Of a DNA stretch of 64,000 bases, positions 44,524-53,029 are shown piece by piece. The stretch's first letter is position 1, and each line of letters opens with the position of its first letter. The notes below the pieces were generated by a model that was not told the origin of the DNA, made no database searches, and saw nothing but the letters and a program-made list of their open reading frames with translations. The translations under genes and the position numbers were made by a program. Location: assembly GCF_009026145.1 (NCBI RefSeq), contig NZ_WBUE01000002.1, forward strand, positions 243,060-307,059, in the 5' to 3' direction. This stretch comes from Hyphomicrobium sp. (GTDB lineage: Bacteria > Pseudomonadota > Alphaproteobacteria > Rhizobiales > Hyphomicrobiaceae).

Positions 44524-45954
44524 CTAGCGAAGACTGAAGGCCGTCATGGCTGCGACGAGCACGAGAAACACAAGCAATGCCTGTCGCTGCCGTGCACGGT
44601 CGAGCCGTCCCTTGCCCGCGCCGTAGTCGAACCGTTCATAGTGGATGGATGATGCGGGTATGCCGGCATCCAATAGGGCATCGGCGGCGACTTCCATCAT
44701 GGGTGGGGGACCACAGATCAGGGCGGCAGCGGTGGGTGTCTCGGCAGCCCGCACGAGCTCCTTAACGACAGCAGCGCGCAGCGGACCAGCCTCGCAATTC
44801 GGCTGCCTCGGAGCCTCATCGACAAGATAGACTATGGATAAATCGAGCCGCGTTTGCAGCTCGCGCAGTCGATCCATAAAAACCAAGCCGCTGTGCTTTC
44901 TCGCCGCGTAGAGGACCCGATACGGCCTGCTGTCGCTGCGCGCAGCGGCGTCCTCCAGGATGCCGAGCACCGGCGCGATGCCGACGCCTCCAGCGACGAG
45001 AATTATCGGCGAGGCCTGCGGCGGAACCACGAAACTGCCGTGCGGCCCGTCGACGGCGACGCGCGTGCCGGGCGCGACCCGCTCGAAGGTGCGCGTGCAG
45101 TCGCCGACCTCGTTGATCACCAAACGAACGCGCGGCAGGTCGGCGGGGGCGGAGGCGATCGAGAACGGATGGTCGTGGAAGGGGGGACGTTTGGGGGCGA
45201 GCGTCACCCAGATGAACTGTCCGGCGCTGAATCGCAGCTGCGTCGTCGCCGGGCCGCGCAGCATCATTTCGACAATGTGCGCGCCCACGCGGCGAACGCG
45301 TTCAATGCGCCAATCTTCGCGCCACATGCGCCACGGTCTCACGGCATAGACCAAGAGTGCCGCGCCCGCGGCGGCTGCCGCGAGCACAAGCCAGACCATG
45401 CGCACCACCGTTTCCGCGCTATAGGCGCCCACCGTGATGGCGTGATGGAGAACCAGACCGGCGACGACGACGGCGAGCGGGCCGTGCGAAGCACGCCACA
45501 CCTCATACCGCAGCCGCTTGCGGACGGTCGCGAGGCACACAATCAGGATCAAGCCTACGAGCGCGATGACACCGGTTCGCAGTCTGGGGCTTCCCAACAT
45601 CCCTTGAAGGCGATGCCAAGCGGCGAGGGGATCAGCCAGCAGGGTGTTCGTGAGGTAGAGCAGCGGATGCAGGACCGCAAATGCGAGGAGCACATAGGCG
45701 GCGATGCGATGAAACCCCATCGTGCGGTCGATACCGAGGCGGCCCGAGATGGTCTCGAAGCGCCCGGAGCTCAGAAACTGCAAGTACAGCAGCGCAGCCG
45801 CCGTGAGCCCGAGAGCGGCGCCAAATTCGCTCGACACGCCAACCGGCTCGATTCCGGTCGCCGCGGCGGCAAGAACTGGCGATAGAGCCGCCAAGACATA
45901 CAAAAGTGCGACGGCTGCCTCGGGGAGCGCGGGCGGCCTAGTGTGCAATTCCAT
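44524..45954 (-). CDS. Ferric-reductase-like transmembrane flavocytochrome
   Basis: The 476-aa protein has an N-terminal ferric reductase-type membrane domain (about residues 10-215) with haem-ligand His in HRIAAYVLLAFAVLHPLLYL and WRASHGPLAVVVAGLVLHHAI. The FAD-binding domain (HDHPFSIASAP) and an NAD(P)-binding domain (VAGGVGIAPVLGIL, ALICGPPPMM) follow, then an extra C-terminal membrane helix (ALLVFLVLVAAMTAF). It moves electrons from NAD(P)H across the membrane to iron, oxygen or a periplasmic acceptor. The nearby P1B-5 ATPase and b-type cytochrome make a redox/metal theme. Start at ATG 45954. Confidence 0.88.
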   Translation of the reverse strand: MELHTRPPALPEAAVALLYVLAALSPVLAAAATGIEPVGVSSEFGAALGLTAAALLYLQFLSSGRFETISGRLGIDRTMGFHRIAAYVLLAFAVLHPLLYLTNTLLADPLAAWHRLQGMLGSPRLRTGVIALVGLILIVCLATVRKRLRYEVWRASHGPLAVVVAGLVLHHAITVGAYSAETVVRMVWLVLAAAAAGAALLVYAVRPWRMWREDWRIERVRRVGAHIVEMMLRGPATTQLRFSAGQFIWVTLAPKRPPFHDHPFSIASAPADLPRVRLVINEVGDCTRTFERVAPGTRVAVDGPHGSFVVPPQASPIILVAGGVGIAPVLGILEDAAARSDSRPYRVLYAARKHSGLVFMDRLRELQTRLDLSIVYLVDEAPRQPNCEAGPLRAAVVKELVRAAETPTAAALICGPPPMMEVAADALLDAGIPASSIHYERFDYGAGKGRLDRARQRQALLVFLVLVAAMTAFSLR

Positions 45955-46485
45955 CTCAGCAACCAACTCTCGACCTCTGTCCAGCAGCCCTTTACCGGGG
46001 AAGCACCTGATCAGAACTGATCGTGGTCAAATGTGCGCAGCAGGGCCTTCTGGAGAGATGAACCCTAGCGTGGACGAGCACATTGCCCTGCAGTCAAAAG
46101 GCGAGCAGCCTCGTGGGATCTTCAAGCTGACTACTTCGACACCAAGCTGCAGAGCTCATTCGATGAAGCTGTCGCCCGGACGGTCCTGGCGCCCTTGAGC
46201 ACCAAGGACTTCCGGCATATCAACGGCTTGTGGGTGAATTGGCGCCCCGTAGGGGACTGTGGCAAGCGAACCGTATCAACAGCTTAGCTCAAGGTTTGAC
46301 AGTCTGCCCTCACACAGAGTTTCAAGGCGTTCGCGAGGGGTGTGTCAAACTCGTGTGGCGCTGAGGCGAGGGTGATGCCGAGTTGCAGCGGCTCACGGCT
46401 GACAAGGTTCAGTTCTTGCTGGCCGCGGCTGACCCAAAGTTCCCTGTTGGCGGTTATCTGCATTCGCGATGGAGCGATCCCCTGG
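45955..46485. other. Intergenic stretch without a recognised gene
   Basis: No intact gene is seen. A plus-strand open piece at about 46075-46290 encodes DYFDTKLQSSFDEAVARTVL and NGLWVNWRPVGDCGK but has no start and is probably a gene relic or chance. The tRNA-end-like 17-mer at 46240-46256 lies within it. Confidence 0.55.
46240..46256 (-). repeat. tRNA-3'-end-like direct repeat, left copy (candidate att site)
   Basis: TGGCGCCCCGTAGGGGA recurs exactly at 63687-63703. Its reverse complement, TCCCCTACGGGGCGCCA, has the form of a tRNA T-stem and acceptor end with CCA. No intact tRNA surrounds it. It may mark the left edge of an integrated element. Confidence 0.45.
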
Positions 46486-47376
46486 CTATCGGCCCGCGCC
46501 CACCTGAGGCCCCTTGTCCGTCCATTCCGGCGGCAGACCTATCGCACCCGCCAGCATGTCCGTGATCCCCAGGCGTCCGAAGGCCTCGCAGGCCGCCTCT
46601 TTGGGAGCCCCGCCGAGCAGGGACGCCACCTTCTCCATCGACGGCAGCGAGGGGAGCCTGAGCGTGAAGGGGTCCGCGCCGGTCACAAGCAACTCGCTGA
46701 AGTCGGCACCAAAGGCCGAAGCGAGTTCGTAGGCATCTCCGATAGGTGAGACCCGCGCCTTGCCGGTAAATGAATTGGCGCCCCGCGCCCACAGCATCGC
46801 CGCCATCTGATTGCCGCCAGGATCAACTGCCTCGGCCTCAAGGGCAATGCCGCCCAACCCAATGGGAACGCGCAAGGACGGAATCGGGATCGGTGTGGTG
46901 ACTATCCCGGACGCGGTCACGACGGAGGTGCCGACCGAAATGACCTTCGATGCCGCAACCGCGGTCTCGTCCGTCGGCACGACGCCGGCGATCGACACGT
47001 GTACGGTAAGGTCGGCGACCTGTGGCGGCGAAACAATCTGGAACCGATCGCTCAGTCCCACGCAAACCGCGCGGTCGACCGCATTGGCAAGCACCTTCCG
47101 GTCAGCGTCTGAAAGGCTTGCTTTCGTGCTGGCGGCGAATGATGTGGGAATGATGCGCGCCTTCTTGGCCGCCAGGATCGCCTGCTTGTCGACCGTCACG
47201 CGCGCGTCCGTAAAGAAGCCTTCTGTAGGTGCCAGCCTCTCGTACGAGGACAACGACCCGGTTTGCGCAAGCGGGACCGTGGCGCAAGCGGAAATCAAGG
47301 GCAGAAGCCCGATCAATGAAGCCAGCCGGCACGTCGGCTTGGGTCGTGACGCCCGCAAGTACAGCCCCATCGACAT
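46486..47376 (-). CDS. DUF3313 family lipoprotein
   Basis: The 296-aa precursor has a signal sequence with lipobox LISAC (Cys about residue 31). The DUF3313 pattern follows: LAPTEGFFTDARVTVDKQAIL, VLANAVDRAVCVGLSDRFQIV, ADLTVHVSIAGVVPTDETA and EAEAVDPGGNQMAAMLWARG. DUF3313 proteins are envelope lipoproteins of unknown function. The start ATG 47376 has a GGGGAA site. The gene is at the left side of the accessory zone. Confidence 0.8.
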   Translation of the reverse strand: MSMGLYLRASRPKPTCRLASLIGLLPLISACATVPLAQTGSLSSYERLAPTEGFFTDARVTVDKQAILAAKKARIIPTSFAASTKASLSDADRKVLANAVDRAVCVGLSDRFQIVSPPQVADLTVHVSIAGVVPTDETAVAASKVISVGTSVVTASGIVTTPIPIPSLRVPIGLGGIALEAEAVDPGGNQMAAMLWARGANSFTGKARVSPIGDAYELASAFGADFSELLVTGADPFTLRLPSLPSMEKVASLLGGAPKEAACEAFGRLGITDMLAGAIGLPPEWTDKGPQVGAGR

Positions 47377-47501
47377 TTCCCCGGCATCCCTGACGCGGAG
47401 ACCTTAGGGTTGGCGTGTGGCTGGAATATTTTCCAGCGTGTCACAACATTGCTGCACTAAGGAGGCCTAGGGGCACGCGTATTCCAGTGGTTCCGCCGGC
47501 G

Positions 47502-48533
47502 CTACTCGGTCCGGTCGGATTGTTTGGGCCTGAAGAGGCGCGCGAGCCCGATCGTCTGGCGGTGCCAGGCCTTGATCGCCATCGCGGGAAATCCGCCAAC
47601 GACGGAGCCTGGGACCACGTCGCGCACGACCCCCGCCTTCGCGGCAATTTGGGCGCGTTTCCCGATCATCAGATGATCCGCGACGCCGACCTGTCCACCC
47701 ATCATAACGCCCTCCCCGGCCACCGTACTGCCTGCGATGCCTACCTGAGCGCAAATAATGCAGTTCCGGCCCAGGCTGACATTGTGTGCGATATGCACGA
47801 GATTATCGAGGACGGTTCCTGCCCCGATGACGGTATCCCCGGTCGCGCCGCGGTCGATGGCGCAATTGGCGCCAATTTGCACATCATCCCCAATCAACAC
47901 GCGGCCGAGTTGCAACATGCGAGTGAGGCCATGCCCGGTAGGCACGAATCCGAAGCCTGCCGCTCCAATGATCGAACCGGTGTCGACAGTGATCCGCTCG
48001 CCCAAAACCGCGTGGCTTATGCAGACGTTAGCGCCTATCCGGCATTCGCTGCCCAGCTTTACTCCGTCGCTGAGGACGGCATTAAACCCGACATGGCAAC
48101 GCTCGCCGATCTCCACCTTGTTTCCGATGATAGCGCCGGCTTCGATGCGCGAGCCGACCCCGATTTGTGCATCAGGATGCACGCGGGCAGTCACATCTAT
48201 AGCGGGCTCGAGGGGAACCGGGGGGTAGAAGAGCTGGCCCACTTGCGCAAAGGCGAGACGCGGGTTGTCGACTAGAACCCGCCACGCAGGATGATCTGCA
48301 AGGCGATGCGCCGCGTCCTTACCAACAATGATCGCACGAGCGCGGGAAAATTTGAGCACATCCAAGTAGCGCGCGCTGGAGAAGAGACTGATGTCGCCCG
48401 GGCCGGCGCCCTCGAGAGGCGCGATGTCGTAGATCAACGTCGCTCCTTCGTAGGGAGGCTCCGCGCCGACAAGTTCGCAAATCGCACCAAGCGAAAAGGG
48501 ACCTGCACGGCAAAAAAAGCGTTGATCAGGCAT
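47502..48533 (-). CDS. lpxD: LpxD-type UDP-3-O-acylglucosamine N-acyltransferase
   Basis: The 343-aa protein has an N-terminal uridine-binding domain, then a left-handed beta helix of hexapeptide repeats (IGVGSRIEAGAIIGNKVEIG). The catalytic His motif is VHIAHNVS (about residue 245), and GFGFVPTGHG and IDRGATGDT are family features. LpxD adds the second acyl chain in lipid A synthesis. The usual neighbours bamA, fabZ and lpxA are absent, so this is probably a second copy outside the core lipid A operon. Confidence 0.88.
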   Translation of the reverse strand: MPDQRFFCRAGPFSLGAICELVGAEPPYEGATLIYDIAPLEGAGPGDISLFSSARYLDVLKFSRARAIIVGKDAAHRLADHPAWRVLVDNPRLAFAQVGQLFYPPVPLEPAIDVTARVHPDAQIGVGSRIEAGAIIGNKVEIGERCHVGFNAVLSDGVKLGSECRIGANVCISHAVLGERITVDTGSIIGAAGFGFVPTGHGLTRMLQLGRVLIGDDVQIGANCAIDRGATGDTVIGAGTVLDNLVHIAHNVSLGRNCIICAQVGIAGSTVAGEGVMMGGQVGVADHLMIGKRAQIAAKAGVVRDVVPGSVVGGFPAMAIKAWHRQTIGLARLFRPKQSDRTE

Positions 48534-48622
48534 CGCACCACGCCGTGCGGCTTGCTGCCTTGATGCGCTCCGCTCTCGCCACCCGGTCTTCCGTCTTTCG
48601 GTTTTCTGGCTCCGATCGGAGG

Positions 48623-49168
48623 TCAGTTTTCAGGACCGCCTCCATCATCCCTCATCCCGTAATTATCCCTCCCGTAATTGCGCTCTCCGCCCTTCCGCGT
48701 CAGGGACACGCTGACCTCGTTGAAGCCAACGCCCTGCGTGGTGATCGATACGCTTTGGTTGGACGTCTCCTGAGTGACCAGCATCGCGGCGGAGAAGCCG
48801 CCACCGTCAATGGACAGTGAGACCTGGCCTTCCGACACGCGCCCGGTGACTGTGCCGCTGGCGTTGAACGTCCGTTCTTCCCAGCTTCCCGACAGGTTCT
48901 CACCCTGCGCTACGAGCTGCGCCCTGAGTTCGATCTTGTTGGAGGGGCTTGCGCACCGGAGGACGATGCTTAGCCGGTCAATCTGGTTCTTGGTCGTGTA
49001 GTAGGCTTTGCACGAGAGCGCCTCTGCAACGCCGCCGTCGTAGTGGATGCGGCCTGGTCCGGACCAGTAGCCCGACATCGACACGAACAGCTCATGGGTC
49101 AAAGGAGCGGCGCGTGACTGCGCGCCGCCCAACGCCAGAAGCAACAGAGCAGTTGAGATACGTAGCAT
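48623..49168 (-). CDS. Secreted protein, unknown function
   Basis: From ATG 49168 the 181-aa precursor has a signal peptide (MLRISTALLLLALGGAQSRA). The mature domain is beta-rich and contains MSGYWSGPGRIHYDGGVAEALSC, LSIVLRCASPSNKIELRAQL, LSGSWEERTFNASGTVTGRV and SVSITTQGVGFNEVSVSLTR. Two conserved Cys may pair. The open frame to 49357 is not needed. No family name can be given. Confidence 0.75.
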   Translation of the reverse strand: MLRISTALLLLALGGAQSRAAPLTHELFVSMSGYWSGPGRIHYDGGVAEALSCKAYYTTKNQIDRLSIVLRCASPSNKIELRAQLVAQGENLSGSWEERTFNASGTVTGRVSEGQVSLSIDGGGFSAAMLVTQETSNQSVSITTQGVGFNEVSVSLTRKGGERNYGRDNYGMRDDGGGPEN

Positions 49169-49320
49169 GAATGCCTCAGGCCTGGGGCTGCCCGGTTCAT
49201 CAGCGATGCCGGTAAAGCAACTCGGATTCGACTTGCAGACCTCTACTGCACCGCGCCGCAGAACCAGCAGAAAGCCTAAGGGCACGCGGGAACTCGGTAC
49301 GCGCTGCCTTTGTGGTCGAC

Positions 49321-49393
49321 CAACGTTGCCAGCTTTGGTCTCACCATTTCTGAACAATTCTCATCCCCGCAAATTTGTGTCGAAACATTGCAG
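49321..49393 (+). repeat. Dispersed 75-bp repeat, copy C
   Basis: A 73-bp segment, starting CAACGTTGCC and including CTGAACAATTCTCATCCCCG and AAATTTGTGTCGAAACATTG, aligns along its whole length with copies at 52193 and 62038. It lies between two minus-strand genes. Confidence 0.7.
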
Positions 49394-49423
49394 GCGAGTT
49401 CGATGAGCGCAGCACAGCACGCA

Positions 49424-49927
49424 TCACATCGTGCCACCAGGACCTCCTGAGCCGCCGCCGGGACCGCCCTTAGGCATTCTCTTGCCGCCCGGTCCGCCGG
49501 GTTCCGGCGCCGAGGGTTGCCGGATCTCATCGCGGCCCAGGGCGCAGTCCTTGTTTTTGTCGAGCACCGCAAACGCGCGGTTCGGCTTGTCGACGAATTC
49601 GGAGCGGCTGACGCGCGCATCTCCATCGCTGTCGAAATAGTCCAAGGGGACGACTTCGAACAGCCTGTCGGCTTGCGCCAGGGCCCGGTACTCGCCGGCG
49701 GTCAGGAATCCGTCCTTGAGGGCATCGAACTGATTGAACAGCGCATCGGCGTAGCTCTTCCACTCGTCGCAGGTGACGGTTCCGTCCTTGTTGCCGTCCC
49801 ATGTGGGAACGGCCTGGATGAGCGCGCTGTCATCGTTGCGCATCGACCCCGGGAATGGTCCTGGCCCCGACGTGCATCCAGACGCCATGAGCACGCATGC
49901 CGAGGCGATCGCGGCAGGCAGCACCAT
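49424..49927 (-). CDS. EF-hand calcium-binding lipoprotein
   Basis: From ATG 49927 the 167-aa precursor has a lipobox MASGC and four EF-hand-like loops: DGNKDGTVTCDEW, DALKDGFLTAGEY, DSDGDARVSRSEF and DKNKDCALGRDEI. Loop 1, 3 and 4 keep most calcium-ligand positions; loop 2 is degenerate. A Gly/Pro-rich tail ends the protein. It probably sits on the outer membrane or periplasmic face and binds calcium. The secretin gene is about 100 bp upstream on the same strand, so one operon is likely. Confidence 0.85.
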   Translation of the reverse strand: MVLPAAIASACVLMASGCTSGPGPFPGSMRNDDSALIQAVPTWDGNKDGTVTCDEWKSYADALFNQFDALKDGFLTAGEYRALAQADRLFEVVPLDYFDSDGDARVSRSEFVDKPNRAFAVLDKNKDCALGRDEIRQPSAPEPGGPGGKRMPKGGPGGGSGGPGGTM

Positions 49928-50029
49928 CCGCGCACATCGCGCTCGGCCGGGCGTGTTATGCAACGCCGCATGCGCTGGCTTCAGGCGCCCCGCATTTCCT
50001 TTTGTGCCACGCACCGCCCGATCCCAATG

Positions 50030-51718
50030 CTATTCCACGATGAACCCGTAGTCGCCCTTCAGGTCGCCGACCGGGGCCGGGCGTCCGCCGCCATAGATGC
50101 GGTTGAGGTGTCCAAGGAAGTTCGCCTTGCGATCGGTCGGATCGGCGAGACCATCGAGCGGGCGGGCAAGCACTTGGCGCGCCACGGGTCGCACCATGTA
50201 CGGCGTGACGATCACCACGAGTTCGGTTTCGCTTCTCTGGTAGTCGCGACTGCGGAACAGCGTGCCGAGGATTGGAACGTCCTTCAGGCTCGGAAAGCCG
50301 TCGATGTTCTGCCGCGTGGCCTCCGACAACAGGCCGGCGATGGCCAGCGAGCCGCCAGAGGGCAGTTCGACCGTGGAGTTCGCCTGGCGTTTCTTCAATG
50401 CCGGGATCTGGATGCCGGACAGCACGACGGCTCCGTCATTGGTGAGTTCGCTCACCTCGCTTTCGATCTTCAAGCTGATGCGACCTTCTGATAGCACCAC
50501 CGGTGTGAAGGCCAGACCGATGCCATATTCCTTGTAGACGACGCTCACCTGGCCGAGGCTGTCGACGACGGGAACGGGATACTCGCCGCCGGCAAGAAAT
50601 TTTGCCGGCTCACCCGACACCGCGGTCAGATTGGGTTCCGCCAGCGTCCTCAGCAGGCCGTCGCGCTCCATGGCGCGCAAAGTCCCGTTCACGGCCTGAT
50701 CGCCGGATTGCCACGCCATCGCAATACCGGAATTCGTGAAGGCGTCCGACGTGGCCCCCGCCCCCTGGTTAAACATTTGCAGCGTGCCCGCTGCGGCGCC
50801 GGTAGTCGCCACGCCCGATGTCGGCAGCGTACCGAGGGAAGCGCCCGTGAGTGGGAAGGTGTTTGACGACAGGACGGAGGTCGTGAAATTCCCCGAGTTG
50901 ACGAGCGCGCCGACATTCACACCGAATTGCTTGAGGATGGTGCGCTGCACTTCGGCGACGCTCACTCGTAGCATCACCTGCTCCTCGCCTTCGACGGTGA
51001 GGAGGTTGATGACCGGCTTGGTGCCGTAGACGTCGGCGGCGTCGGAGTTGGCGCCGCCGCCCGCATCGTTGGTTCCCTGGTAGCTGGATCCACGGCCAAT
51101 GTTGCTCGTGTTCGACGTCGTCGTTTGTGCGTTGCTTGCGGCGCCCGGCGCGCCCGAGTTGACGACGCTTCCGACCTCGGTATTCGCCGCCGCGAACTGG
51201 CCGGCAATCTGCGCTGCCCGGTTGGAATCGATGGGCGTGTGCACGCTGCCGGTCAGCACGATGGCGCGCCCGGCGATCTCGCTGCGGACGTTCGAGCCGG
51301 GGATAAGGCGCGCGATGAGGGTATCAAGTGCCGAGAGGTCGGCGCCGATCGCGACCTCAAGCGCAAGTATTTGCTGACCGTACTCGTCGAAGAAGAATGC
51401 GTTCGTCTGCCCTGTTCCCTTGGCGATGAGAAAGACGCGGTCGGAAGACTGCACAACGGCGTCGAGCGCCTTGGGGTCGGAGACCAGCACATCCTTCAGC
51501 GGGATGGGAAACTGCACGACAAGCGAGCGACCGACGCCCAGATCGACCCGCTTCGACAGCGGGAACGCGGCATTGCCGGGGATGCGCAGCACAGAATCGT
51601 TGCCCGCCTGACCGGCAGGCTGACCCTTCATATCGGCCGCGATGATGTCGCTGACGCTACTCGCGAAGAAGAACACTGCAGCCACGCTGGTGCGCGCCCA
51701 TTTTAGGGTCGTTCGCAT
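50030..51718 (-). CDS. CpaC/RcpA-type secretin, orphan
   Basis: The 562-aa precursor has a signal peptide. The pilus-type N domain (LDLGVGRSLVVQFPIPLKDVLVSDPKALDAVVQSSDRVFLIAKGTG-like, about residues 55-120) and a BON-like region are followed by the secretin domain: VMLRVSVAEVQRTILKQFGVN, LRTLAEPNLTAVSGEPAKFLAGGEYPVPV, VELPSGGSLAIAGLL, and DVPILGTLFRSRDYQRSETELVVIVTPYMV. It matches CpaC of Tad/Flp pili. No cpaA, B, E, F, tadB/C or flp gene is nearby, so this secretin is unlinked and may use another system or a secretion role. Confidence 0.9.
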   Translation of the reverse strand: MRTTLKWARTSVAAVFFFASSVSDIIAADMKGQPAGQAGNDSVLRIPGNAAFPLSKRVDLGVGRSLVVQFPIPLKDVLVSDPKALDAVVQSSDRVFLIAKGTGQTNAFFFDEYGQQILALEVAIGADLSALDTLIARLIPGSNVRSEIAGRAIVLTGSVHTPIDSNRAAQIAGQFAAANTEVGSVVNSGAPGAASNAQTTTSNTSNIGRGSSYQGTNDAGGGANSDAADVYGTKPVINLLTVEGEEQVMLRVSVAEVQRTILKQFGVNVGALVNSGNFTTSVLSSNTFPLTGASLGTLPTSGVATTGAAAGTLQMFNQGAGATSDAFTNSGIAMAWQSGDQAVNGTLRAMERDGLLRTLAEPNLTAVSGEPAKFLAGGEYPVPVVDSLGQVSVVYKEYGIGLAFTPVVLSEGRISLKIESEVSELTNDGAVVLSGIQIPALKKRQANSTVELPSGGSLAIAGLLSEATRQNIDGFPSLKDVPILGTLFRSRDYQRSETELVVIVTPYMVRPVARQVLARPLDGLADPTDRKANFLGHLNRIYGGGRPAPVGDLKGDYGFIVE

Positions 51719-51896
51719 GATCGATTACCTTTTCGACAGCCGAAAACTGAATGACGCAACTCAGTTCACGCCGTACGCACGCGATGGCACGCCGTAGCGA
51801 AGAACGCGGACGATAAATTCTTTGGCATTCTTTGGTAATGGCCATGGCCGAGAAAGATCGTGCTTTCTTCTGCGCATTGGGCGCGTCGAGGCAAAG

Positions 51897-52196
51897 TCAA
51901 CCACGGCGCCGGGCTTGTCCCTTTCGCCGCTTCTCCAAATCAACAATGTGCTCACCAACAGCTGCGAGCTGCTCCCGTAGCTCAGTTATGCGCGGGTTCT
52001 TGTCTGGAGGGGTTTCAGATTCAAGAGCATCCAGCATCCTTTGGAGATTCTCACGCTGGCGCTTCCAGCGTGCAATGTCGTCGGGCAAGGCATGATCTCC
52101 GTCGCAGCGGGCTGTTGCGCCAATTTGGGGGCTCTCTGCTGCGCTGGCAGCGATATCAGCGAAGGCCTCCTGGCTTCCCGAATGTCTGCGCCGCAA
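51897..52196 (-). CDS. Possible coiled-coil small protein
   Basis: A 99-codon frame ends in a charged helical part, ARWKRQRENLQRMLDALESE and ITELREQLAAVGEHIVDLEKR, with the heptad-like pattern of a coiled coil and an Arg-rich tail. The first 45 residues look less coding, so the true start may be internal. The frame overlaps the dispersed repeat copy A only at its extreme 5' end. No family is named. Confidence 0.45.
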   Translation of the reverse strand: MRRRHSGSQEAFADIAASAAESPQIGATARCDGDHALPDDIARWKRQRENLQRMLDALESETPPDKNPRITELREQLAAVGEHIVDLEKRRKGQARRRG

Positions 52197-52267
52197 TCAT
52201 TGCCTGCGTTGGACCCACTGTGTCTGAACAATTCCGCGAGCGCGAGAAATGTGTCGGAATATTGCTG
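52193..52267 (+). repeat. Dispersed 75-bp repeat, copy A
   Basis: The segment begins GCAATCATTGCCTGCG, contains CTGTGTCTGAACAATTC and ends TGTGTCGGAATATTGCTG. It aligns with copy B (62038) over its whole length with regular substitutions, and with copy C (49321). Confidence 0.75.
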
Positions 52268-52506
52268 TGCATGGTGCATGTCGTACTGAGTTACAAAATG
52301 CCTTCATTGAACGCTGACGAGGTCGAAGAACGCGGATGAGGTCGAAAAGACCCTCCACGAGCTTGCCGAACGGGCTAAGGAGATGTTTTGCAACAAAAAA
52401 CCTCGGACTAGCATTGCTTGGACACGTTGCGCCCAACCGACGCAAAGATCAGCGCGTACTTACGAGCCTCCATTCATGCATGGCGCCGCGCCGATTGGAG
52501 CTCATC
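52197..52506. other. Intergenic stretch holding repeats
   Basis: No gene is supported. It carries repeat copy A and an imperfect tandem duplication (18-bp units at 52310-52327 and 52329-52346, differing at two positions, one base between), each unit encoding NADEVE in its own frame. That duplication disrupts a short open frame reading DEVEKTLHELAERAKEM, so a decayed gene is possible. Confidence 0.5.
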
Positions 52507-52965
52507 ATGATCGCCGAGGAACTCGATCGTGTTCGTCAACTGACCGAGCGTCTGTTCTCAGCCTTGCAACGACGCGATGCCCAAGCGGCAGCCGCCTGCT
52601 ACCACGACGATGCGTCTTTCAGCGCGCCGATCATTGGCGAGGTAGAAGGGCGGAACGTCGAGGCGCTTTGGCGGACAATATTCGCCGCGACACAGAACAG
52701 CGCATTGAATTTCGCGGTCGTCGACGTAGGTCTGACAACTGCCAGAGTGGAGGGCGTCCTCGCGTATTCGTTCATTTCGTCTGGACGGGGGGTGATCAGC
52801 CGCTTCGAGTCGGTCTTGCACATTCGCGATCAGCTCGTGGTGCGCCACGAAGATACCTTCGACGCATGGAATTGGGCACGAATGGCATTCGGAAGTGAAG
52901 GGCTAATGTTTGGCTGGTCGAGAACGTGGCAGCGGCGGAAGGGTGAGAACGTTAGAGCGAAATGA
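52507..52965 (+). CDS. SnoaL-like (NTF2 fold) protein
   Basis: From ATG 52507 (behind GGAG) the 152-aa protein reads VRQLTERLFSALQRRDAQAAAACYHDDASFSAPIIGEVEGRNVEALWRTIF, the typical SnoaL/NTF2 opening. It continues with a beta sheet containing VEGVLAYSF and ISRFESVLHIRDQLVVRHEDTFD, then a Trp-rich helix. Such proteins are small hydrolases, isomerases or ligand binders; the reaction is unknown. The frame open to 52336 is not coding. Confidence 0.78.
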   Translation: MIAEELDRVRQLTERLFSALQRRDAQAAAACYHDDASFSAPIIGEVEGRNVEALWRTIFAATQNSALNFAVVDVGLTTARVEGVLAYSFISSGRGVISRFESVLHIRDQLVVRHEDTFDAWNWARMAFGSEGLMFGWSRTWQRRKGENVRAK

Positions 52966-53029
52966 GAACGTTCCCCTACTTACCTTGAAAACACCAGGGG
53001 CCCGTGCATTGACCGAAGCATGGCCCGCA

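Noticed and set aside
46775..46790. Third copy of the tRNA-end-like 17-mer (TTGGCGCCCCGCGCC)
   Set aside because: The match stops after TGGCGCCCCG and lies inside the DUF3313 coding sequence; it is chance similarity in GC-rich DNA.
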